From: Ascochyta rabiei
Lineage: Eukaryota; Ascomycota; Dothideomycetes; Pleosporales; Didymellaceae
DNA: 64,000 nucleotides
Direction: 5' to 3'
Assembly: GCF_004011695.2 (NCBI RefSeq)
Contig: NC_082408.1
Span: 1,473,501-1,537,500, forward strand
Shown here: positions 56,285 through 64,000 of the stretch, piece by piece
How the letters are laid out: each line of letters starts with the position of its first letter
Position numbering within the stretch: position 1 is the stretch's first letter
The notes under the pieces: generated by a model
The model's database searches: none
What the model saw: the letters and a program-made list of their open reading frames with translations, nothing else
What the model was told of the DNA's origin: nothing
Program-made: the position numbers and the translations under genes

Positions 56285-57209
56285 ATGACTTTCTCGCAAC
56301 CATTGTCTATCCTGACATGGCACCAACGTGTTATGACCGTCACAACTAGAAACAAGGAAGACTTCCGCTTGGGATATATCGACAGCTCATCCGAGCCAAA
56401 GAAGAACCAACAAACGTTTCTCCTAGTACACGGTTTCCCAGAGACCTCGTACCAATTTCGCAAGGTCATCACCCCCCTTCATCAAGCCGGATACCGAGTC
56501 ATCGCCCCAAACTACCGCGGCGCGGGATAGTCTTCGAGGCCATTGGCAGGTTACATTAAGACTCAAATGGCCGAGGAATTCCACATCCTGACCCAGGAGT
56601 ACCTGGGCATCAGAGAAAAGATCCACATCGTTGGCCACGATATTGGAGGCATGATCGCATTTACATACGCATTGCGCTACGCTAGCGATGTAGCCAGTGT
56701 CATCTGGAGCGAATTCCCACTCCCAGAAACGTCGAACTATGAAGAGAACCAACCTACGCCGGCTCTGTTCCATTTCGTGTTCCATCAGATCCGTGATCTG
56801 CCCGAGACCTTGATCGCTGGTAAGGAGCTTGAGTACCTTACACACTTTTACCACAGACTGGCATACAACAGTATGGGTATCACAGTAGAAGATGCTGGTT
56901 TTTACACGCTTGCGTTCTCGCAACTTCTCGCAACCCGGCGCTATCAGGGCAGGTTCGGAAGTTTACCGCTCGTTCGAGCAAGATGCGGAAGAAAACAGAA
57001 AGTGGTTGAAAGAGAACGCGAAAGTGAAGGTCCCATCGCTTGTGATGTTGGGCGCTCAAAGTGGGTTAGCAAAGCTCGCTGATACCATGATGGAGGGAAC
57101 GTATGACAGCGCTGAGGTATTGCAGGTTGAAGAAAGCAGACATTGGATTGCGGAAGAGAATCTAGACGGCTTCGTGAGAGGTGTGCTGGACTTTTTTCAT
57201 AAGCATTGA
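56285..57209 (+). pseudogene. Epoxide-hydrolase-like alpha/beta hydrolase, broken
   Basis: The reading frame shows HGFPET (oxyanion-hole region), then NYRGAG followed by an in-frame TAG at 56528-56530, then SSRPLAGYIK, GHDIGG (nucleophile Asp elbow) and a C-terminal ESRHWIAEENLDGF containing the catalytic His. All three hallmark blocks are present, but the stop cuts the frame at codon 82. A second lesion is an exact 10-bp tandem duplication, TTCTCGCAAC at 56915-56924 and 56925-56934, after which the homologous frame shifts by +1 (SQPGAIRAGSEVYRSF is in the new frame). No intron placement avoids either break. The single-copy, otherwise well-preserved sequence implies recent inactivation or, less likely, assembly error. 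Confidence 0.85.
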
Positions 57210-57492
57210 GTATACACGGTAGGCAGATCCGGACCGCGATGTAGCTATTCAGCAAATTCGCAGACGAGGGTTTCAAGTTACTATGTCAATCCTTGTTACC
57301 ATTCGGAGCGTTTACCACTGTTCAAGTGAGATACATGGCTCTCCGCATGAGGTGCCTATTAAAAACATGAGAACTCTAACTTGATTCAGCACTACGAACG
57401 ATCACGCATGTATACAGGGACGCATTCAAAAGGAATCCACCATGCATTAATCCGATGAAGATTTGTAGAGTGCAGAGCATCAAAGGCTGTTC

Positions 57493-57995
57493 TCAACCAT
57501 CTCCCTTGTAGCCGCTGCTCTTTCTAAGACTGGGCTCAAATTCCGCCAGCACAAACGGGATGCTCGAGCCTGATTTACCCAGGCAACCGAGTAAACTGCA
57601 AGCCCACTGAGGTCCCAATCTACGAAACATCTACACGGCGAACAGCGGAAATGTGCCTCCTAAGACGCATCTCAAGATCGCGTTTGAAGCCATGACACTT
57701 GCGCTATAGAGCGGACCGTGTGTGCCGGTGATGTAAATCATGCAGGCCATGAATACGAGCATGTTTCCGAAGCTAAAGAGGCCTTCAGCGATGGTTGGTG
57801 CAATCCAATGTACACGATACGTAGCTGTCCATCCGTACCTAATTTCTGTCAGTATGATTTCACGTTTATATATGAGTTCGGCTTACATGAAAAGGCCAAT
57901 AATGATACAAGGTCCGCCAACCATAGCCAAAGACAGGCGCTTTTCGGGGGCAAGGCGAGATGTCGCGAAAGTTGGTGCAGGTTCATCGTTAGCTA
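57493..57995 (-). pseudogene. MFS transporter, 3' remnant with in-frame stop
   Basis: Read on the minus strand from about 57995, the DNA encodes LAPEKRLSLAMVGGPCIIIG, a 49-bp intron (GTAAGC ... AATTAG), then YGWTATYRVHWIAPTIAEGL, GNMLVFMACMIYITGTHGPLYS and ASNAILRCVLGGTFPLFAV. A TAG at 57633-57631 interrupts FAV-MFRRLGPQWACSLLG, and the frame then runs to a natural-looking end (RKSSGYKGDG) at 57493. This is the C-terminal third (last 3-4 membrane helices) of a drug:H+ antiporter-like MFS protein. A CAG-to-TAG transition would explain the stop. I see no convincing upstream two-thirds between 58000 and 58360, so the gene is truncated too. Confidence 0.8.
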
Positions 57996-58360
57996 CAGCA
58001 CTGCGAACGTGCGGCAAATACCACTTTTTGCTAAACAAGACAATTACAAAAGTTCCTCAAAGATCGAGCTAGGCCTTATTGGCACAAAGAAGATTCCGGC
58101 ACGAGGCACGGCGGGATCGCTAGATAGTGGCGAGATGCACCTCCTACGATGGCTGGTGCGCAACATCTGCAATTTGACATTAAAGGGGAGCTGTCTCTCT
58201 TCTCATGTGCCCTGAGGTGACTCGGAACAATAGGTCAAATTCAACATAAAACCAATACACAGCCAATGTACGCCAATTGAAGCCACGTAACAATCATGTC
58301 AACGAACTGCATGCACAGCAATGCATGTCGATTCTGGACTTGCTATAACTATACAAAAAT
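57996..58360. other. Intergenic region beside the MFS remnant
   Basis: 365 bp. No further transporter sequence recognised on either strand. Confidence 0.5.
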
Positions 58361-59434
58361 TTAGGGCAGCTTGACTTCGAACTTCCCAGTCGCTTCAGGC
58401 TTCGACAATGCCCACAGGATGCCTTCATCGACGCACTCATCCCAGTGATCGGAGGCCTTCAGCGCCTTGCCGAACCTACGATGTCCGTGTGGTACTCCCT
58501 TGAACAACCTGATGTCTGTAGGTACATTTTGCTCGGCGAGCAACTTTGCGTACAGCAATGCTTCGTCTCGCAAGGGGTCCAACCCGGCGATGCCAAAGAC
58601 CGTAGGAGGCAAGCCGCGTACTTCATCTTCCGTTGCATTTACAATGTTGATTTTGGTGTCTCGTAGATCTACCTTTGGCGTTTTCAACAATGCGGTAAAG
58701 GCCTCTACAGTCGTCTTCGGTAGCAGCGGTGCATGCTCGTTCTCGATGTACGAAGATTTCCCAGGCTTCAATTTTCGGCCTGGTCCCTCGTCGTACGTAT
58801 CTGGACTCGACAAGCAAGGAATAATCAGAATCTGTCCGGCGAGATCTGGAAGACCCTTCAAGACTTCGCTTTTTCCGAGATGCTTCTCCAGCGTGAGGGA
58901 TGCCGCGAGCTGCCCGCCTGCGGAGACACCACCAACCAGAACCTTCAAAGGATCACCGTTGAGTTCGTCAATGTTCTTGTGTACCCAAGCAAAAGCATCC
59001 TGAGAGTCGTGCCACGCAGTGGGGAAGGTATGCTCAGGTGTGTGTCGGTAGTTAACGTTCACAACAAGAACGCCAGCGTTGATTGCCGTCTGGGCGCAGA
59101 CGAAGTCCTCACTGCTTATGCTGCCAAAGATGAAACCACCTCCGTGGAAGTATACGTAGACAGGAAGCTTCTCTGACTTGTCCTTTTTGATCGAGCGATA
59201 GCTACGAGCTTCGATTGTAGAACCATCGCGTGTTGGGATGGTGTAGTCAGTGGTGTGGACATGTGGGGCCAGGAACTTCATGCCGGCAGCCGTCATTTCC
59301 TCGCGCTCCTTGTTGACGGCATTCTTGAGCACAACGATATCCGTGTTTGTGTCGAAGGTCAATGCTGGCAGTGTCTTCTCGATCGCCAGCCACTCCTCCG
59401 ACGGGCCGCCATACTGTGAGAAGTCCAAAGACAT
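58361..59434 (-). CDS. HSL-type alpha/beta hydrolase (esterase/lipase family)
   Basis: Single exon, 357 aa. VYVYFHGGGFIFG (HGGG at 97-100) forms the oxyanion hole, and GGVSAGG carries the nucleophile S171. GLDPLRDEALLYAKLL supplies the likely acid D286, and KGVPHGH the His (H316). This spacing is typical of the hormone-sensitive-lipase / bacterial esterase branch, also used by fungal secondary-metabolite hydrolases. No signal peptide, so intracellular. All catalytic residues are intact, unlike the broken hydrolase next door. It is divergent from the SDR gene with 394 bp between starts, compatible with co-regulation. Confidence 0.9.
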   Translation of the reverse strand: MSLDFSQYGGPSEEWLAIEKTLPALTFDTNTDIVVLKNAVNKEREEMTAAGMKFLAPHVHTTDYTIPTRDGSTIEARSYRSIKKDKSEKLPVYVYFHGGGFIFGSISSEDFVCAQTAINAGVLVVNVNYRHTPEHTFPTAWHDSQDAFAWVHKNIDELNGDPLKVLVGGVSAGGQLAASLTLEKHLGKSEVLKGLPDLAGQILIIPCLSSPDTYDEGPGRKLKPGKSSYIENEHAPLLPKTTVEAFTALLKTPKVDLRDTKINIVNATEDEVRGLPPTVFGIAGLDPLRDEALLYAKLLAEQNVPTDIRLFKGVPHGHRRFGKALKASDHWDECVDEGILWALSKPEATGKFEVKLP

Positions 59435-59828
59435 GGCAATGAATTATCCCACTACGAACAGTGCAACGCAACAAAAGGTTGTTAAAGTCAAGAAGTTTAG
59501 ACGAGGAGCATACAGCGTATTTGTAATGCCGCTAACAGATCCGCCCTTGCCATTTCACCGCCCTCCCGTTAGCGCCGACCCCGCACATGTACCGAGGCAC
59601 ATCGGCCGACAAACGGACGGTTCGCACATGCATCGTCTCCGAGCGTTCCAAATACTGTGCCCACTGAGTATTTGCAACACGACGAACTTTGATCAGGCTA
59701 ACAGTGCCGCTAACTAAGGCAGCGGCACGCCTCGGCCGTCCTCGTTAGGACACAGTGATTGATTGCCTGAGGAAGCCACCAGCTCCATCAACAACCGTTT
59801 CCCCTTCGATAGAAAGCACCAAAGCATC
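59435..59828. promoter_or_regulatory. Bidirectional promoter region, esterase / SDR
   Basis: 394 bp separate the two start codons on opposite strands. The layout is seen directly; shared control is inference. Confidence 0.5.
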
Positions 59829-60729
59829 ATGATGTCAGACATTCCTTCACAACCACCGTCACGCGGGCTTGCGGGCAAGGTCGCGATTGTGACAGGCGCA
59901 GGCTGCGCAGGAGAGGGGATCGGAAATGGACGAGCGATATCCATCATGCTCGCCGACGAAGGCTGTAATGTACTATGCCTAGACTTGAACCTCAAATGGG
60001 CGCAAAAGACGGCGGACATGGCAACTGCCAGAACACAGAAAGCGAAGGCACTACCACTCAAGTCTGACGTCACCAACGCTGAAGACTGTGAGGCCGCTGT
60101 TGAAACTGCATTGAAGGAGTTTGGGAGACTGGACATCCTGGTAAACAACGTCGGCATTGGAGGTGCAGCGGGTACTGCTGTTGATGTTGACATGGAGGCG
60201 TGGGCAAAAGGCTTGGAGATCAACGTCAGCAGCATGGTACGAATGGCGAAGTGCTGCATTCCAGCCATGCAGAAGAACGATGGTGAAATCAGGGGCAGCA
60301 TCGTCAACATGGGGTCGGTTGCGGGCTTGAAAGGTGGTACGCCGCATTTGCTCTATCCAACAAGCAAAGGTGCTGTGGTAAATATGACAAGAGCGATGGC
60401 AGCGCATCATGCACCAGACGGTATCCGGGTTAATTGTGTTTGTCCCGGAGTGAGTATTGCCATTCCTAGTCTGCTTGTGCTAATGGAAACCGTAGATGTT
60501 GTACACGCCAATGATGTACGCGGGTGGCATGAGTGATGAGGCCCGCGAAGCTCGCCGAAAGAGGAGTCTGCTCGGTACGGAAGGCAATGGGTGGGACACA
60601 GCTTGTGCTGTCACTTTCCTTGCAAGCGATCATGCCAGATGGATCACAGGCGCGATACTACCTGTCGACGCAGGGACAACAGCGGCTGTAGGCAGTAGCA
60701 TGCCAAAGAGCGCGAGCGTCAATGGGTAA
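59829..60729 (+). CDS. Short-chain dehydrogenase/reductase
   Basis: Exons 59829-60449 and 60496-60729; 46-bp phase-0 intron (GTGAGT ... CCGTAG); about 284 aa. I chose the tandem ATGATG at 59829. The cofactor motif is VTGAGCAGEGIGNG, a Gly-rich loop slightly longer than the standard TGxxxGxG. NNVG follows at about 106-109, then the triad S163 (NMGSVAG) with Y176-x3-K180 (YPTSK). The C-terminus ends with the usual WITGAILPVDAGTTA. It is a classical SDR, NAD(P)-dependent; the substrate is unknown. It is divergent from the esterase. Confidence 0.9.
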
Positions 60730-61450
60730 ACAGGACTACGCACCTAGAAGCCAAGGTCAAGAAGATCACAGATCTCGATAAGCCCAAGATGGTCTCGGAA
60801 AGGTGCCATTGTATGTGATCGTATTCTTATTCTTAACATCGGCATGACTTCAGAGGCGCACACCGGCCATGGAGTATTTGTTTGTCTCCTTATGCAGAAC
60901 AAGCTTCATTATTCAGGTACGGCCCGGGAGCTATCCTACTAACTCAAATCAGGACACTGACCTAGGGTTAATTGTGGGGCGGAGAATACTCGATGAGAAT
61001 CCCCCAGACAGATTGCACCAATCCTACAAGGGGGGTGCCTGGACGGAGCAGAAATACGAGCTGCTTGCACTGAGCATCTAGCGATCTTTTACAAGAAGAA
61101 AACCCCAGCTGTGGCAAATCGTATTTCAGCTCCATTCAGACACCTCCCTTGTAGGATTGGTGCCTAATTCTCGTGAAACACTTACCGCAGGTCCCGCGCT
61201 TCCCCATAGGAGATTCCACTCAGCCAATCTAATTATCTTGGTATCGTATGTTTGGCAACAACCATTCGTAGAATGAGCATCGCGGCCTTTATGGCGAAGT
61301 GTGGGTATGGTCGCGTGGTTTATCTTTATTTTGCTTGTCGGCCAAATGCCGATTTATATTGAAGCGATTTACGACATAAGAAGGAAAGTGAATATCGCTT
61401 GGAAACCTGCAAACTAAGTAAATTACCTTTGCTGATACCCAGTCTCTAAG
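60730..61450. other. Intergenic region with an imperfect inverted repeat
   Basis: About 720 bp between the SDR and GH43 genes. It holds the inverted repeat described separately at 61015-61163. No gene. Confidence 0.6.
61015..61163. repeat. Imperfect inverted repeat (fold-back element)
   Basis: The left arm 61015-61037 and the reverse complement of 61141-61163 agree at 22 of 23 positions (GCACCAATCCTACAAGGG core). Pairing resumes inward with GGAGC-GAAATACGA-type sequence on both sides, so arms extend to roughly 50 bp around a loop. It could be a MITE-like remnant or a transcript hairpin. Confidence 0.8.
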
Positions 61451-62639
61451 ATGAAGTTTCTCCAGACTGTCAGCACCTGCGTGCTTGCGCTTTCTTCCCT
61501 TGTCAGCGCAGCGAGCTTCTCAAACCCTCTCAAGAAGACTGACGGCTCTGACCCGCACATTGTCTGGACCGGAGGATACTACTATCTCATGACCACAACA
61601 TGGACCAACCTCCAGATCACCCGAGCCAAAACGCTCGAAGGCCTCAAGAACGGAGAGAAGAAGATCGTCTGGACAGACACCAATACGAACAGGTGAGTGA
61701 TCTACGGGACAGAATACCTTGGAAAAGAAACCCGATACTAACCATCACCAGGAATGCTAACATGTGGGCTGTAAGTCTGGTCATCTAAGGATGCTTGACA
61801 CCCCTACTAACGACATGTTATAGCCTGAGCTCCAATACTTTGATGGGCTGTGGTACATATACTACACAGCCGGTTCTTCAGCAAACCTTGACCTTCAGCG
61901 TCCACACGTCCTCAAAGGTAAGACTCAAACAAAAGCATGTTTGTAAAAGAGCTGACAGTCTTGCAGGTGGTGCCGATCCTTTCCAATCATATTCCTTCCT
62001 CGCGACTCTGACCAACACCTGGGGCATTGACGGTAGCATTGTCCGTTTCAGCTCCTGGGGCAACTACTTCGTATGGTCCTGCATGTCCGACAGTCTCCAA
62101 TCGCTCTGCATCGCACCACTCACTTCACCCGGCAAGATCGGCGCTACTAAGGTCCTCTCGCAGCCTACACAGAGCTGGGAGAAGAACGGTGCCCCCGTCA
62201 TGGAAGGACCCGCTGCCATGTACAATGGCGGGAAGACTTACCTTACTTATTCTGCAAGCTACTGTTGGACTCCTGACTACAGCTTGGGCCTCTTGACTTG
62301 GAACGGAAGTGGTGACCCATCGCTGAGTGCTAGCTGGGCCAAGTCTGGCCCTGTCTTGAAGAGCGCGAACTCGAATTATGGTCCTGGACATAATGGGTGA
62401 GTTTTCAGGGCAAGCTTGAGAATCGTATCAGTGTGCGCTAATTGCAGTATAGCTTCTTCACGAGTCCCGATGGTAAGGAGATCTGGAACGTGTACCATGC
62501 TACAGCAAACAGCGCCGGCTCATGTGACGGCAACCGATACACCATGGCCCAGAAGGTTACCTTCAACTCAAACGGTACACCGAATTTTGGCACTCCCGCG
62601 AAGTTGGGCACTACCATCACCGGTCCTTCTGGAGAGTGA
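61451..62639 (+). CDS. Secreted glycoside hydrolase family 43 (arabinofuranosidase/arabinanase type)
   Basis: Five exons: 61451-61692, 61752-61770, 61824-61917, 61967-62396, 62453-62639; about 323 aa. The micro-exon 61752-61770 (19 nt, NANMWA) joins TNTNR to PELQYF, restoring the conserved WAPEL motif. Residues 1-20 are a signal peptide (MKFLQTVSTCVLALSSLVSA). The three GH43 acids are visible: D34 in GSDPHIVW (base), D140 in WGIDGSIV (pKa modulator) and E198 in MEGPAAMY (acid). The protein ends soon after the single five-blade domain, with no binding module. Likely acts on arabinan or arabinose side chains of plant cell walls. Confidence 0.9.
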
Positions 62640-63204
62640 AAAAAGGGCGGTGGCTTCATGCATAGAATAGAGAATGGTCACTCTAAGCTGTCTGAATACG
62701 TACAATTAGTACTAGTGCACGAGACGATCACATTACCTTCGCTCACTTGTTGTTCAAAGTTGAGGTTAGTTGTCCGTCGGAGAAGTTGAATGGATCGGGG
62801 ATTTGACGCTCAACATCGATCTTTGCCGTGAGTAACTTGTTGCTTTGCAGACCAAAAGCGCACTTTGTTCAGAGGACTCCCCTGGCAAATGAATTATTCA
62901 AGCGTGGGCGTCAAGAGATGGTAAATGCATTGGGTGGTGTTTCGTTCTTGAAGCTATCGCAGCCGGTTTCCGCGTGCGGCACAGAATAGCCGCACTGTGG
63001 CGCATGACGCACCAATAGCGTGCATCGCGACATCGCTCCTATCAAGCGCAAGGGGGGGTTTGCGATTCATTTTGTTCAATAGTGGCTGAAAATTTTCTGG
63101 GCCGTGGCTGAAGGTGAATCATAATGGGTCGCGGTACAAAAGGTACATGAGCCTGTCGTTGGCGCGATACCAGCACCAGACTGCGCTAGAAATCTCTCAA
63201 CGCC
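62640..63204. other. Intergenic region
   Basis: About 565 bp. No gene or repeat noted. Confidence 0.55.
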
Positions 63205-64000
63205 ATGATTGCGGACCACGAAGCCATGGATACGAATTTTGAGAAGCCGGGCGCGCAGTCGCAATTCAGGCAACGCCTTGACGCTCAGATCGATTCAAAA
63301 TGGGCAGATCTGATCCTTCTGGGTTGCTTCTTCTGTTCTGGACTTGTCGACAGTATGGCCTTCAATATGTACGCTTGCTTTGTTAGTATGCAGACTGGTC
63401 AGTTATCTTGAACCTTCGCTTACCAACAATATCCTGACGAGTGTAGGTAACACAATCTTTGTCGGATTAGGTGTAAACGGACAACCTGACTCGGCGCCTC
63501 GATACTCCTGGGCAAAGTCTCTGACAGCGATAGTTTGTTTCGCGTTGGGCGCACTATTCTTCTCGACCTTCCATCGATTTTTCGGGCCTCAAAAACGATG
63601 GGTGCTGATCTCGTCCTTCGCCATTCAGGCTCTCCTGGTCGCTGTAGTCGCTATCATCACCACGATTCCAGTTATACCAAACCATCCACCAGTTGTCATC
63701 ACCCGGAACGATTCTGAGTTCCTGACATTTACGATGCCCAGCACCTTTCCCGGATCCGACTTCGCTGCGATCACCATCTTGGCTTTCCAGAGCGCCGGTC
63801 AAATCGTAGCCAGTCGCGCTCTGAAATACAACGCAATGCCAACTGTGGTATTGACGAGTCTGTACTGCGATCTTATGAGTGACGCCCAATTATTCACAGC
63901 GCCGTTGGGCCAGAATGCAGATAGAAATCGCCGCTTCCTGGGAGCGGTACTTCTCCTGGCTGGTGCTATCTCAGGTGCCTTCTTGACGAAGTCCGACGCT
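63205..64000 (+). CDS. DUF1275 (YoaK-like) membrane protein, 5' part (runs off the right edge)
   Basis: Exon 1 is 63205-63397 and exon 2 starts at 63447 (phase 1, 49-bp intron) and continues past the window. After a hydrophilic N-terminus comes LILLGCFFCSGLVDSMAFNM, then YACFVSMQTGNTIFVGLGVN, the DUF1275 signature. Further hydrophobic helices follow (SLTAIVCFALGALFFSTFHR, WVLISSFAIQALLVAVVAII, FLGAVLLLAGAISGAFL). The TSLYCDLMSDAQLF segment is also typical. DUF1275 members are multi-pass membrane proteins of unknown transport or sensing function, common in fungi. Confidence 0.85.

Overview
This is a nuclear segment of a filamentous ascomycete. Almost every gene carries short GT-AG introns (typically 45-100 bp) with recognisable branch points. 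Diagnostic fungal families are present: Pet127, Yop1, Pex3, an RFX factor, an Azf1-like zinc-finger factor, a DUF2015 protein and a STAND-type N-terminal domain protein. Several lineage-typical proteins with an 'LPxELRxxVYExL' N-terminus suggest a dothideomycete, probably Pleosporales. That placement is inference from family style, not from a search.

Layout. 0-17.6 kb is a dense housekeeping block: a truncated PH-domain gene, PET127, a UBA/USP-like gene, a small conserved membrane protein, ribosomal protein eL28, DUF2015, SF3B4, TOM7 and a STAND-N-domain protein. Its intergenic and intronic DNA is unusually rich in micro- and minisatellites. 17.6-30.9 kb is gene-poor and holds one confident gene, an AZF1-like C2H2 factor with about 6.9 kb of gene-free DNA upstream and 4.8 kb downstream. 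30.9-44.4 kb holds an LPRELR protein, a class I/II aminotransferase, RFX, YOP1, a second LPxELR protein, a GT8 glycosyltransferase and PEX3. 44.4-54.4 kb is sparser, with a disrupted regulator-like gene, a third LPxELR protein, a long coiled-coil protein, an F-box/LRR protein and a beta-carbonic anhydrase.

54-64 kb looks like a metabolic accessory patch under decay. It contains a broken epoxide-hydrolase-like gene (in-frame TAG plus a frameshifting 10-bp tandem duplication), a 3' remnant of an MFS transporter with an in-frame TAG, an intact HSL-type esterase and an SDR oxidoreductase sharing a 394-bp divergent promoter, an inverted repeat, a secreted GH43 enzyme and a DUF1275 membrane protein cut by the window edge.

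Most housekeeping genes act independently: mitochondrial RNA metabolism and import (PET127, TOM7), splicing (SF3B4), translation (eL28), ER shaping (YOP1) and peroxisome biogenesis (PEX3). I found no CRISPR array, recognisable tRNA, rRNA, transposase or virus-derived gene. The strongest items for follow-up are a USP-fold protein that appears to have lost its catalytic Cys, the satellite-filled 543-bp intron of the DUF2015 gene, and the two broken metabolic genes with identifiable lesions. I did not find a clearly new multi-gene system.
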